Positions 47,110 through 60,600 of a DNA stretch of 64,000 nt are shown here, one piece after another; the stretch's first letter is position 1; the number at the start of each line of letters is the position of its first letter. A program made the position numbers and the translations under genes. The stretch is taken from contig NC_081824.1 in assembly GCF_030867095.1 (NCBI RefSeq), positions 86,448,382 to 86,512,381 on the forward strand, given 5' to 3'. Under the pieces are notes generated by a model, which was not told the origin of the DNA, made no database searches, and saw only the letters and a list, made by a program, of their open reading frames with translations. The stretch is from Alligator mississippiensis (taxonomy: Eukaryota > Chordata > Crocodylia > Alligatoridae).

Positions 47110-47640
47110 AGTCACTGATTAAATGGTAAAGTAAAGAACTGAATCCTGTAGAAATCTGCTAGAAACATACCCACTTGAAGAGGAATCCCCATTTACAATT
47201 ATGCTTTGAAACCTATCAGTTTGTTTTTAATCCAGTTAAGGTAGGTCAGGTTAATTTTGTATCAACCTAGTCCTTTAATCAAAACATTGCATGTTAGCAA
47301 GTCCAAGCATATCACATCAGTACAATAATATCACCAAATCTGTAATATTAGAAAATATCTCACGTTCATTTTACAAGATCAGTTTTCCGTAAATACAGCT
47401 TGATTAGCATTAGCTTTATCATCATCTGTTAATTCTTTATTGCTAGGTTCCCATTCATATGTGCTATTATTTTATACAGGATTGATATCAAGCTGTCAGG
47501 CCTCTAATTGTTTGCTTTTGAAATAGGAAATAGTACAACATTAGTTTTCTTCCAGTCCTCTGAAACTTCCCTGGATTTCCAAGGTTTATTAAAAATTGAT
47601 ATTAAGCAGGCCAGTAAGCTCCTTAAGGCCTGATTCACCT
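47110..47640 (-). mobile_element. Ancient CR1/L3-type LINE, antisense, RT region
   Basis: Antisense RT domain: AACCTATCAGTTTGTTTTTA, then AATTCTTTATTGC and GATTGATATCAAGCTGTCAG GCCTCTAATTG (reverse of NYRPVSLTS-like), then CTTCCAGTCCTCTGAAACTT (reverse of the EVPEDWKKA-like motif). Order and strand fit the 44.3-45.5 kb fragments, so all three could be one old element later broken by insertions. Confidence 0.65.
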
Positions 47641-49692
47641 GATTCAAAATCCATTGAAATCAAATTCTCAGGGAGTTCCCAACATAAAACTTAATCTTGC
47701 AAATGTTTACTACGACATCAGGCCCTGATTCTACAACTGAATGCAAATACTTGAAAAATTCTATTGAACTCAAAGGTAAATAAAATATTCAAAACTATAA
47801 GCAAGACATTTAGTAGTGTTCATGGGTTGGACTTATTTATTTTCTCACATTTTTTCTTCCACTCAAAGGAAAAATTAACAAAACTTGTTGAAATTACTGA
47901 TGAAATATAGACAAACACTGCATGAAATCTGCAAAACTTAGATATTTTAAAGTAGTTATACACTCTGCCATCTACATCTAGAGATAAGGGAACATTTGTA
48001 CAGTATAGGCAGAAATGGGAAAAATGGGAGCAACTAAAATAAGCTTTATGTTTTAAGTTAAGTTCAGTCATGGGAACAGTAAAATGTATGAAGTTAATGA
48101 GTTCTAGACTTTAAGTAGCTCTTGATTAATTTGTAACAATGAGGGACTAAAACAAACCAAAATTAGTTTCTCACATTCTGGGACTAAAGCTGAAGTCTTT
48201 GTTTCAGCAGTATGATGGTAACTAACTACCCTATAATTGTCAAACTACATCTGCCTTAAATCAGGGAATACAAACACTGGATATCTTATACTCTTTAAAA
48301 AATATTTTAACAAGTGTTTTGTCTATGCAAACCAAAGGGGGGAAAAACAGATCATAATAAATATTTTACCTGTATCTCCATCCTAATTCCAACACATTCA
48401 TTATTACATGTCCAATTCTTAAAGCAAACTATTAGTAAAGAAGTAACCTGCTATAAAATGTGAGAAAAAAGGATAGGCAAAAATTTTTCCCTTACCCGAC
48501 TAGGTGCAAATTAAACAAATCATAACTATATTAGACTAATACCAACATTATAGAAATATGCGTGGAGTCAGAAAAATCAAAACCATACACTATAAATTTA
48601 ACTGATATTCAACAGAGGTTTTACATTGTTATAACATCCTGCATCCCACCTACAAAATGCTACATTGTAAAATTTGCATACAATTTAAGATTCAAAAGGT
48701 AAGCTAATACTGAATTTTTGGATAACTACACCAGGTAAAAATTCCTGTATCTTTGAATTTTGGTATCTATTAGTGAAATTACAAATGTGGTAATTTAACA
48801 TCATGGTAATATTATTTGTATTACAGTAATGGGGATTATATTTAGTACAATGCTAAGTACTGTTCACACAACTGACTTTCACCCAAAGAACTTTGACTGG
48901 CATTGAGTACATATCTTACAATCTGTGTACAAAAATTTGCAAGATTAGGGTATGTGAAACAATTCATTTGAGCAGTCCCAATTCAGTCCATGGGGTTCCA
49001 CTTAAATGCAAAGGGTCACATGCATAGATCCAACTACAAAATCAGGACCTGATTTAAAGAAAAGATGGAATAATCTGATTTACAAATTATAGAAGGCTGA
49101 TAAGAACGAAAAACAAGAGGAAAAATAGTGAAATCATATTAGTATATAGGTAGGCAGAGCCCAACTTGATTACTGGGCTGAAGGAATAAATTATTAGTTT
49201 TAACCCTGGCCAATCTCTAATTAAAAAAAATATCCTTTTACTTTACAAAATATTTTTATTGACTTTTAAAACTCTGCTTATTTCTATCCTTTGTTTCATC
49301 TCCTATTCATTTTCTTTTTATTTAAGTTTAACATGTTATACACATACTCGTCATATGGTTTGCAGTTTATCTCCCATTTTCATTTATTGCCATTTGATAG
49401 ACAGACATTGATTTTATACATATATAGATATTATTACCTATATATTTCCTATTTGCTTTAAACATTTCAGATGCTTAGAAGAACACATTTTATTAATTTA
49501 CTATTCCATTTTTATAAGATACAAACTAACAAAATCAAACACTACAAGTTTTGCAAGTACAGCAAGTTCCCTGGCCATCCTTTCTTTCTCTGCCCATGAT
49601 TTTCCCAAAGGCCTGGCCACTATTACATGCAAACAGTTAAGACATCAGATGCTTGTGGTCTAATTTATGTGAAGGAGGGTGGGTGGGGTTGT

Positions 49693-49703
49693 GGGGGGGG
49701 GGG
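49693..49703. repeat. Poly-G run
   Basis: G10-11 within a GGGTGGGGTTGTGGGG context; a possible G-quadruplex seed. Confidence 0.8.
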
Positions 49704-50849
49704 AAGAGAGAGAGACAAGAAAGACTGTGTATGAGTAAACATTGAATAAATACTATATTTATATTTTAACTTGAATTTTTTCAAGTGAGAGCCTACTAAG
49801 ATAAAACTTCAAGCTTACATAGATGGATACTGGTATGCAGTTGAAATTCAGTCAAGCAAAGATTTATGTGCAAAAAACCCCAATTATAAGCATGAGGACA
49901 AGAGCCATTTTTATAACCACTGTCAAAACTGAACACCTGAATTTTAAGGGTATCCCCAAAACTAGATTGGATCAAAGAAACTGGATAGGGAGGTCGCTAC
50001 TAGCATCACTGTACTTCAAATTACATCAATTTTGCAAATCCATTAAGAAATCCTATTTTAAGGTGTTTGTTGCTAGCCCAGACTAAAGAGGAAACTTTTA
50101 CAAGATATAATTTATGCTTCTAATATTTTAAATATTTTCTTAGACATAAAATGGGTCTAGGACACTATCCCAGTTAAAGGCAGTAATAAACAGACAAGGT
50201 ATAAAGTGCTTTAAGGACAAGTTGCATTCACAGGCTATTCCAGCCCAAAGAAAAGCCTTCACACTACAGAGTTATGCTAGGACTGTAGGTTCTCAAGCAG
50301 ACCGTAAACCTGGGACAGAGACCTTCCTCTTATTACATCTGTTTCACATCAGTAGAACTCCACTGCCTTTGAGATGCAATTCTGAAGAAGGTATAGTTCC
50401 AAAGTTGTGAGGAAGTCTGGTAGATTTATTTAAAAAAGTAAGACTTGTCTAAGGCTTTGTGGAGCTTTGGAATGATGGGTAAACTATCAAACTATTAAGT
50501 AAGCAGCTAAGGTTAGCAAAGAGGCAAGATACACTGAAAAGTAATGTGAAAATGAATTGCACAAGTATCATCTCTACCCATTTGCTGTGTGGTATTTACA
50601 TATCCAGCACAAGTTTAAAAATGAGTTTCCTCAGTTGCATGCACGGATGACTGACTCATGACAGCCTATACTGATTAAGTGGCACCTCCTGGCTGAAAAG
50701 AGGGGCTATTCTTCTGTTGCTGCACTCTGGCATAGGGGGAAAGCAGAGAGAAGGGGCTCTTGTCACCCTTTCCATGTCTGCTGTTAGGTAGGAAGGGGAT
50801 TTATGGAAGCCACTACATTATGTACCACAGCTGTGACTAGCCTTGGACA

Positions 50850-51720
50850 CTGCAGGCCTGTGCAAATAGGGAAGTACTCGATTTGGATTTGGCCAATTTG
50901 GAGGACAGCAATTTGATTCAGTGATTTAAATCACTGTTCTCATTTGATTTGGCTGAATCGGCTTTGAAAGATATGGTGCTGATTCAGATCAGCCGGGGAG
51001 AGGCAGGCACAGCCGGGTGGCTGCAGGTTCTCCCGCAGCGCCTCCAGCTGTGCCTGCCTCTCCCTGGGTGGGGGAAGCCATGGGAGAAGTCCCCATGGCT
51101 ACCCTGCCCAGCCCAGCCTCCCAGCACTTAAAAAACAAAACCAAAAAACTCGCTTTGCACTCACCAGCTGCAGCAGCGGCAATCAGGGCCTCTGGACGCT
51201 TGTGGCAGAGCACCCCCGCATGCAGCGCGGGGAAGTGGGGGGGCAGCAGGGATCACCCCCCCCACCTGGTACCTGTGTGGCAGCTGCTGCAGGGGTGCAG
51301 CATGGCTCAGCAGGGCACTGCGCACTGTCTGGAAGCTGGGACCACTGGGGCTAAGCACTGCTGGGCTCCGGGTGACTCCTGCACCCGGTGAGTGCAGGGC
51401 TGTGTTTTGTTTTGTTTTTTTTTTAAAGTGCTGGAAGGCTGGGGCTGGGCAGGGCAGCCATGGGGGCTTCTTCCGTGGCACCCCGCACCCGGGAAGAGGC
51501 AGGCACAGCTGGAGGAGCCATGGGAGAACCTGCAGCTACCCAGCTGTGCCTGTCTCTCCCCGGCTGATCCAAAACTCCAAATCTTTCCTGAATTGATTCG
51601 GATGCTTCGAATCAATTTGGAGCTTTTAATGGGTCTCCCTATTTGATTTGGAGATTTGGTCCCCAAATCAGGCCAAATCTTCTCCAAATCGAAACAGGGA
51701 CTGAAGCTTTGCACAGCCCT
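50850..51720. mobile_element. hAT-like element with a ~210-bp GC-rich fold-back
   Basis: Left terminal text CAGGCCTGTGCAAA, right reverse-complemented AGGGCTGTGCAAAGC; TTGGACA occurs within a few bases outside each end (50843-50849, 51722-51728), fitting a degraded 8-bp hAT duplication. 'CGATTTGGA' boxes lie inside both ends. Interior arms ~50990-51185 and ~51355-51573 are reverse complements (AGGCAGGCACAGC ... TGCAGGTTCTCCC mirrored as GGGAGAACCTGCA ... GCTGTGCCTG). ORFs on both strands arise from this mirror structure. Confidence 0.75.
50990..51573. repeat. Large imperfect inverted repeat (fold-back)
   Basis: Arms of ~200 bp, loop ~170 bp (51186-51354). The arms include mirrored A-rich/T-rich tracts (AAAACAAAACC at ~51130; TTTGTTTTGTTTT at ~51405). 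Confidence 0.8.
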
Positions 51721-52242
51721 ATTGGACAGGGTACAAACAGTGAAGATCCTGGCTTGACTCTTCCCACAAGGCTTGGGGATTAGAAGTGAAGATCCTCCAC
51801 TTCCTCCCACTCTATTATTCATTCCAAAGGCCATTTCTCATACGTAGGGAAGGAAACAGGAACAGAGACAGTAACAGGAAGGCTCCAGAGACTGCATGGC
51901 TTGGGAAGTGTAACCCTTACCCCTGGGTTGCAAGAGGTTAAGCAGTGAGTGGTGGGGCCATTTCAAGTCTAGGAAAACCAGACCCAGAGAGCTGTGTTGA
52001 ACTACAGCCCCAGACTGCTTTGCTAGCAGAAGCTGAAATGGGAAAGAGGAGCTGCAAAGAGGGAGCCATTTGCCCAGAGCCATGTAGCTAGGGGTCCACC
52101 TAGGGTGGCTGGCCAATTTTGCAGGCAGATGCCAGGGTTGGCTGCCACTTTCATGGGCTGAGCATACCTCTGATTGGCCAAGGGACCTTAGCAGTCCTGC
52201 CCTCCATGCAGATTGCCACATGGCCCGAATCTGTGGCTTAAG

Positions 52243-52330
52243 AATTACTCTTAATAAGTCTGGGGAAGCCATTAATCCACACATTATTAAGCATGGATTA
52301 ATGGCTTCCCCGGGATTATTCAGGGTAATT
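52243..52330. repeat. Hairpin with an 18-bp perfect core
   Basis: GGGGAAGCCATTAATCCA (52262-52279) and its exact reverse complement (52294-52311) separated by 14 nt. Imperfect pairing continues outward for another ~19 bp on each side. Confidence 0.85.
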
Positions 52331-52359
52331 AAACTGTATGTTTGGGCTATCCCCAAGCA

Positions 52360-52885
52360 GAGGACTCACTGCAAAAAACCCCCTACTGGCAAGCAGAGAA
52401 AAGGCTGGGAAGCCCTGCAGCCTTGGAGCATGGGGGAGGGGGAAGGCAGAGCAGGTGGGGGGGGGGGCAAGGAGGCAGGGAAGAGAAGGGGAGCTGCTCA
52501 TAGCAGGTGGTGTGGAGGCTGCAGGCAGCTGCACCATGGTCCTGGGCTGGCTATAGCAGGCAGCCGGGAGGATGCACTGTGGTCCATAGAGCCCCAGCAT
52601 GGCTACATGCATACAACAACCTGGGGTTGGGCTCCATGCCCCTGTCCTCTGCCCCTCAGTGCTGCCTCCTGGCTGCCTGCTACAACCAGCCTGGGACCAC
52701 GATGCAACTGCCTGCAGCCTCTATGCCTTCTGCTACAGGCAGTCCCGTCCTCTCCTCCCTGCTACTTCTGCCTTCCCTATTCCCTTTCTCCCTCCTTTCC
52801 CATGCTCCAAGATTTCAGGGCACTTTTCTCTGCTTGCCAGTAAGTTGTTGGTTTTGGTTTTTTTTTTTGTAATGAGCCTGCTAAA
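52360..52885. repeat. Third GC-rich fold-back, arms ~250 bp
   Basis: Left arm ACTGGCAAGCAGAGAAAAG ... CTTGGAGCATGGG ... GGCTGCAGGCAG ... AGCAGGCAGCC is mirrored on the right as GGCTGCCTGCT ... CTGCCTGCAGCC ... CCCATGCTCCAAG ... CTTTTCTCTGCTTGCCAGT. The centre is near 52615. Probably inside an hAT-like element whose right end is ~52975 (reverse strand AGGGACCTACCGAATT); the left end was not found. Confidence 0.8.
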
Positions 52886-53179
52886 AGTCACAGACCCTGC
52901 TGTTTTTCATGGAGCCCGCCTGATTTCACATTTTCCATGAAAATCGGGCAATCACAAATTCGGTAGGTCCCTAAGTATAGCTGGAAGAGGGATCAACTGA
53001 GGAGATCCCAGTAGAGAGACAATCTGACTGCTGCAACAGAGAAGAGTTGATGAGTTGCACTAAAAGGCTGCAGAAGTTAATGTAGTCAGTGCAACTGTGG
53101 AGCAGCGGAAGTCCTCGTGTTGTCTAGCTGTGCACAAGGTGAAGAGTCTCACCCTGAAGGGTCCTTGTGAGACTGTTGC

Positions 53180-53212
53180 AGTGTGTGTGTGTGTGTGGGG
53201 GGGGGGGGGGGG
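53180..53212. repeat. (GT)n(G)n microsatellite
   Basis: About eight GT units followed by ~15 G. Confidence 0.9.
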
Positions 53213-54474
53213 TTAAGTTGTACTGTTGAGAGGGGTAATTTTGTAATCAGGTTTCCATGCTGGGTTACAGCTTGCTGTTTGGATGTTTGTGTGTGTAAAT
53301 AATTCAAACTTGTTGTACCCTCTCATTAAACTGAAATACTCTTGGGGAAACTGAGTCACCACCGCCACATACCTGCATCCCCTGGCAATCCAGGGGTGGG
53401 AGGGCACAGAAGGAATAACTGATTTCTAGGGAAGTGAGAGAAGGAGTATGGAGGGAGAGATGAGAAATGAGAGGAAAGCTAATAAGAGTAACAGGGAAAT
53501 AATATGGAGAAGAGGAACTGGAGGGGGAGGAGAGAAAAAACAGGGAATGATAGAGTTGGGGAAGGATTGAGAAAAGAGAGACGGCGAACAATGGTGAGTG
53601 GACTGAATTGAAATGAGTGAAAATCGGAGAAAATGAATGGGAATGAAAGAGCAACAAAACCAAAAATGAGTAAGAGGGATGATGGACTGTACTCTACAAT
53701 GGTGTAGTTCTCAGCATCAAAATAATTAGATAAAACTGGTATCTTTAAAAATATGAATACCTATGTGAACTCCTGTAGATAGGGGACTGGTAACTGAGCT
53801 TGATCAATGAGAACTCAGTTGTTGAAATCAACCGGACCAGAATTGCGCCCCAAATGTATAACAAATGCTTTTTAACTAAGTGGCAATAACAACCTTTTAA
53901 AAGGAGTTATGCATTATAGCTATATGCTATGAAGGCCAGTACAGGAACGATCCATTTCTACCCTTATATTTGCTCATTTGTAATCTCTCAAAAAATTCCT
54001 ATTTTTAATCCTCCTTTCTTAAAAATCTGACAAATATCAATGCAGCTGGTATCAAGTAAACTTAACAAGCAGGACAGACATTCCTGAGAGTTGGTTTACA
54101 ATACCAATTGAGTGTAGTTTTAGCACTTGGGTACCTCAAAAATGGTTTTGTTTTAAATTTGTCATGCACTTATTATTTGTTGAGCATTGTCAGTGTATAG
54201 GGTACTTCACAGTACCCCAAAGGAGTTTACATCCAAGCTGGTCATACAATACAGTGTCGACACATAATACAATGGATTAGTAGGGTCAGGAAGGTCATGC
54301 TTGAAAGAAGTACAGAATTTCCTATTTTAGAAAAGTCCTCAAAGAGTCTGTCCTAAGGATGGATTTATATAAAGAGACAATGATTGCTTGTTGCAGGAGA
54401 TGGAGACTAGGCCAAGCATAGGTACAGCACTGCAGGGGGTATGAAGAAAACAAAATAAGGATAGTTAGGGCACT

Positions 54475-54660
54475 ACGCTGGGGGCTGGAGAAATCTGGAT
54501 TCAGTGCCTTATTTACATAAAGACTTCCTGTGTGACCCTAGGAACATCACTTAGTCTTATTCTTGCCTCAATTTCTCATCAATAAAATGGAGACAATAGT
54601 TTTGTTTACCTCAGAGAAGTGTTGTTAAATTAAATACATCAATGACTATGAAATGTGGGT
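54475..54660 (+). repeat. MIR/CORE-SINE, sense
   Basis: TCCTGTGTGACCCTAGGAAC ... CATCACTTAGTCTTATTCTT ... CAATTTCTCATCAATAAAAT ... TTTACCTCAGAGAAGTGTTG gives the full MIR order (core, polymerase-like text, 3' end 'cctcatagggttgt'). Confidence 0.75.
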
Positions 54661-57600
54661 ATTCTAATAATAGTATCTTAAATATACAATACTCAGAGTG
54701 GATTGAGTGAGAGGGGATGCAGAAGGACATGAAAAGAGACCTGTTGACGGTATTTGAGTTATGCCAGGTCCTGAAGCTGAGTATAACAAGTATGAACTAG
54801 ATACAAACTGTGAGTGGAAGCTAGTGAGAGGACTGAAATGCAGGACTAGCATAATCTGAGCAAAAGGAAAGAAATAGTTTATACCACAGCACTGGGTGTG
54901 GTTGAAGCCAAATGGCCTGGGAGGACATGGTTTAAGTTGTTGAGTTAGGAGAAGACAATGACTTTTGGCAATACAAATGGAAAAGAAGAGAGATATTTTA
55001 ATGGTGTTATAAAGGAGATTATAAAAGACAGCTGTTTAGTAAAATTTTAAAATATCTGGTATGAAATAAAGTTACCATGAATCATTGTGTATTGTGTAAA
55101 TGCAGTACTGTTAGTTTCTTTAATGTTTTAAACACATAATAGGTACAGGTGTCTATTTTAAAATGTGCCCAGACAAATTTACATGTGGAAGACTGGTAAA
55201 GGCCGAGAAGAGTTTAAGACAAAACTCTGATACCACAAGCAAGTTGCACTCACTTTATGAGCATGGATTTTTTAAAGAGTCAATTTTGCTCAGTACCCTT
55301 CTTCTGAACAAATGCCTTCTCTTGATTTTTGCTATTTGCCACCTGAATAGTGGTTTACACGTTTTGCAGCTAAGGATTTATGATAAAGAATATAAAACTT
55401 GAGGAGTCAAAGTAAATTGCAATAAAAAGGCAACAGCTGAATGTTTGGGGGTTTGAAGTGCCACAGAATTCAATAAGCATTAAGTACGTAGTTGAAAAGA
55501 ACACATACTGATAGTCAGAGAACCATCAGATCTGTGTTCTTATGCTTCTTACTTAAATGAATTGGACTGGAGAAATTGCACATTGTACAATTATAAATCT
55601 CATAAAAAACAATATAGGAAGTACAAGTTAAGCCAGTGAAACAGTTCAGTGATTGCTTAAACCCTCTTGAAGGGTTTAGATTTCACAAATTCACCTCTTA
55701 CTTAAACACCCAAGCTACAAACTACTAATGACATTTCTGATGACCAAAGGTCAGGAGTCTGAAAGACCTTTGCCACTGTGCACAAAGCAATAGGAGGTCA
55801 GCTACTTTAGCTACAATAGTTGGGAATGTCCCAAAGGCTTACAGTACTTCTACAATGTTACGATAAATTACAGACATTTACTCCAGCAAGGAGATGTCAA
55901 GAAAAAAGTGCTAACACACTAGAAAGACCATAATATGAAAATCAATATCTGAAAAAGGTATGTTTAGCACATACTAGCCATCTTTGCAGTAACACCTTGA
56001 GTTAAAACAGAGCATTTTTCTCAAGCTCTCACAGCACATTCCAAACATTAAGTTTCATAGTATCAGAGAGATTCTGCAGGAGGTAGTATAACTACTTGCT
56101 AAAAACAATTACCATTTTTTAGAAACATTTTGTCATGGCATTTGCATATTGGTACAATATTAAAATGAAGTATGAACTATTAATATTTCAGTTAGTCTTC
56201 ATTTACTGTCTATAATGCCTTATCTTTCTCATGAAAATTTTGGAATGATCACTGCATGAAGAAAGGGGAAAAGATAATTCAATACTACTTCTTTAGTAAG
56301 TCTTTGGGAAATAAATTTTCCCTAACATACCTCTGTTAATGACAGTGGAAAAATAGTAAAATCATTCCTCACACATGGGTCAACTGCATTGTTAAAGGAA
56401 ATACATTGGAGAACAAGCTTTAGCTCATCTAACTAGATAGGGCAGGATATAAATCCTGCTGCTATTACTATGACTAGTTTGCCTTTATTCTATCAAGGAG
56501 TACTGTTGTGTAAAAAAATAACAAATGAGGCTTCAGAGTTACATTCTGAGTGTCCTTCAAGCAGACATGATACTGAACAAAAACTAGGTCTTCTATATAG
56601 GACTCATATTGTGCACAGGTTACATTAGTGACCTAGCAATACAAGAATTTGGCTGACCATGTTACAGAAGCACTTGTAAGTAAAGGTAAATATTATTAAT
56701 GAAAGGATCATTGTTGCTTTTTATTTTTACAGCACCCCAAGATGTGCCAGACATTTTCAAGAGCAACAGAAATGTACAATTCAATTTCACATGTGCTGCC
56801 ATAAATGATGATCACAAACAGCATGGAAGGAATGGTGCAAGAGAAGAAAAAGGAAGCCGCCTACAGTGAAAAACAGATATATTTCTGTTGCTCATCTTTC
56901 CTGAGGTCTTGACTAAAACTAGAATGTTTAACTGCATTCCAATAGGTTGCACTGCACAAAATGACATGCCATAAATTGAGTGCATCCACGTTAGGCACCC
57001 ACAATTAACGTTTACCATGTGTCTACGTAAGTGCAATTTAAATAGATTAGAGCATGGGATGTCATCTCTGACGCCCATAGTTTTTTCCTGAATCTCCATA
57101 TTACCCCTTTCATTTTTTTTTAGTGCCAAAACTGCATGTCTTTTTTAAACAGGCTGTAGTTCAACCTCAAGTTTTTAAGTTCCTTTATGATGGTCAACAA
57201 GATTATCAGGAAGCACTTATAATGGTTACAACTAAAACAAAATTAAAGGTAAAACACTAGGAGCAAACACCTGAGATTGATACAATATCTATGTATCTTC
57301 TTAATTATATTCACTAAGATCATGATGAATATAAAATTGAAGAGAAAACACAACATGCTGTAAATGGATAGCTACCTGTGACAAAGTTAACCTTTCTCAA
57401 ATATCCATGCAGACATTAGTTAACCTCCAAAACCTGTCAGGAAGCAAGCATTTATATTGTTGTACAGCTGTATTTTTATTTGTGGCACTCTAAAAATGCT
57501 GATGTAAGAGAAGGGAACTTTTTAATTGCAAAGTATCATATTTGTCACTGCAAACCCTGCACATGTGAAAAGCTGAGATTTTCTAAATCTGGACACTCAA

Positions 57601-60600
57601 TTTCCATTACTTTCCAGAAGAAAGTGTGAATCTGGCAATGGTGGATAGCTTAAGAGGTGTTACAATCACTTTGTTTATGGGAGACCCCATGCTTTCTCTT
57701 CTTGTAACACAGGACTATAGTTTGAAAACATAAAACCACAGATATAAGCAGCATATTTATAAGGCCTTCAGTACATTTAATTGACTGTGCAATTAATAAA
57801 ATCTCTCTGGGTGCACACACAAGTCTGACTGAGAGAAATAAATCTATAGCATAGTTACTTTAGTTCCATTTGGACATTAGTCCACATTTAGAAGCTGAGT
57901 TTGGCCCAGTTACGGCTGAGCTGCAGATTGCGAGGTTAATATTAATAAAAATCATAACAGTAGAATATTCTGAGCAGCTGTCTCCAGGAAAGTGATCAAT
58001 CATTTTCCATCTTAGGCTTTGCTTCTGCATTGCAGACCCCAGGGCCAGTGTAGAATCCTACTAGAGTGAATGGACCTTCACAAAGGCACTAGCAGATCTC
58101 AATGTAGGACAGGCCTTACACACAGTACATGCGTATGTTAATCAGTAAAAACTCTGGGTTTGTTGAAAAATGGATTTCATAGCTACTGACCTGTGGCAGC
58201 TTTCCAGCTGAGAAGCCACAGCTGCACACACTGCTGCATTTTTGTACAGGATTAAACCCTGGATCTAGAAGACTATGTGATCAGACACAAGAAGGAATAA
58301 AAAGTTTGGAAGCATGAATACCTGTCATCGTGTGGTAAAATGACTAGCAGCCTCCGTTCAAGAGACTCTGAGCCTGAAATAACAGAAGGATGTGAATTGG
58401 CAGAAATATACAGGAAACTTGGAAGATATCTATTTCCCCAATGTCTGTTTAGCAAGCCAGTGCTACTGGTTTCATTTCCAGGAGCACAAAATTGAAACAA
58501 ACATAAAAATGTAATATAATAAGGAACACAACAAAAACTCTAAGAAGTGACAGCTACTGCCAGCAAATTTAATATGGGGAAGATCCGCTACTGTTAAAAG
58601 CTGACTATCTCCACCAATTTCAATGAATGTATGTGGCTTAACACCAACTGAAGATCTTGTCCAACATTTTGAAGAACTCATAAGATGCACCTAATGTCGA
58701 GACAGGAGAAACTATCTGTAGTGGATAACTGTCAAGAAGAATAAATAAAAGGAATACATATTTTAAGTCTCTTGTATGTAGACAATAAATGCTCAAGGTC
58801 TAGCATGCTTTGATTTGGGATGTTCATTGGCACTTCTGAATCAACAGTGAAACGAGTTCACGAGAAAAATTAAAAAAACCCATTACCATTAAACCAGTAC
58901 CATTAAAAAAAACCTTCCATGTTCCACAACACTTCCTTCTTGGAATGCAAAGTACCATAAGAAACAGCAGCAAGCTTGCAAACAATTATTTTTTTCAGTG
59001 ATACACTTTATAGACAAATGTATAAAAATATTACAATTTTAGTATTTTCATTCAGGTTGCAAAATCCAGCTTGTCTCAATGTGTAAATAAATGTAAGAAA
59101 AAGAGAGAGAGAGAAATTTAAACTGGAAGGGCATCATCTGCCAAACAGATAAGGAAATATAACTGAGTATTAAAAGAGTTGCAAATATTTTGGCTCTGGT
59201 GTAAAGTTTCAAGAACTTCTATTAAAAGACAAAGAAAATAGAGATTTTCAGTACCAGATGTCTGGGAAGATCCCATTTGGATTTGAGCTACTTAAATTTG
59301 CAATCATGTATTTATACATCTAACAGAGCTTCTGTTTCCCCTAGAATCTGAAAATTAACTAGCTTTGTAGCATCTTCCTTGATCTGCCACCCGTGCCCTG
59401 AGGATTAGAGACTCCACCTGAGCTTGTTTTACAAGCATAACAGAAAAAATTAATCTCTGCTGGCAGCGATCCCACTGGGATACTGATGAATAATGATATC
59501 CCTCTCTCGCTGCCCTCTCAGTCCACTAGAAAAGCCACTCTAACCCAGCAACGTGGAAACCGCTGAAACCATTCCAGCTGTGGATTAGCAGGCAGTCAAG
59601 CATCCATCTGTTCCGTGTGAATCAAGAGAAAGCAAACATGCATTCTTACAGCTAACATAGTATTCACAATTAACATCTTATAAGACCACATATAGTAAAT
59701 ATTACGACAATAATATACAAAAGAAAAAATTAATTCATCATCTAAACCTCCATACTGTTTATAATTTCTTAGCACTTTAAACAATGACAAAACAGAGTTT
59801 GAATTTCATGTTGGCAACAAATAGCTAATTGTAAATTCAGCGATTTCTGACATTTAAGATGAAATTTCCCAGGACTTTGTGCCTCAGTTACACCTGCAAA
59901 TTCACCTGCTGCATCTGTACCTACATACATATATTATATAAATACAAACAAGTACAAATGCCTGCCCTCACCTCAAGAGGAAAAAGGGTTCTGACAGACT
60001 TGTTGGAAGGAATCCAGTTGTCCCCCAACCTTCAAAGGAAGAGTCAGGCTTTCTAGGATATTTTCTCTCTTCTGAAAGTTCATAGGTTTGAATCCCATCT
60101 CTCTCCACTGGTCTACATTTTTCCTAGTAGAAAGGTGTATCAGTTGTTTAACCAGGGAAGTAGTGGGGTCCAAGCAGAGAACCAACTGGTGCTAGCCTTA
60201 GCCACAACTCAGGCCCAGTAGTGTAACTTAGGTGTGGGGACTGGCAGCAGGCTCTACGCATAGGACTGCCTTGGGCTTCCTAAGTTGGCTGATGACTGAG
60301 CAGTCCAATTAGACAAGGATTTGGTTTGGCTTAGTTGTGCCCATGGAGTGGCCTCAGAAGCTAGCAGGATTCACACTGCAGCAGTGTCATCTACTGTAAT
60401 AGCAGCTGGTGTACTCTTTCCTGCCTCAAGTAAATCTGATGTGCTTCCTGATGTTAGTCCTTCTACTCTGCCACCCCTAAGGGGACAAAAACAAGGGGAC
60501 AGGCACAATACGCCTGTTTCCTCCAGAGCAAATGGAATCTTCTTTGGCAGCTGGCACTGTCTGCCAGGATGAACAGGGAAGTCATCTGCTGCCTTTCCAG

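Noticed and set aside
52220..52872. ORFs of 98-207 codons on both strands
   Set aside because: They fall within the arms of a fold-back and mirror each other.
53304..53663. 119-codon minus-strand ORF rich in Ser/Phe/Leu
   Set aside because: Reading through a purine-rich GA tract; low complexity, no domain.
56812..57129. 105-codon minus-strand ORF
   Set aside because: No splice context matching ASCC3, no recognisable motif, ordinary intronic DNA.
58273..58500. Possible upstream ASCC3 exon on minus strand
   Set aside because: The peptide does not resemble the helicase or Sec63 sequence expected before EEYTDLPVRHNED, and no consistent splice sites were seen.
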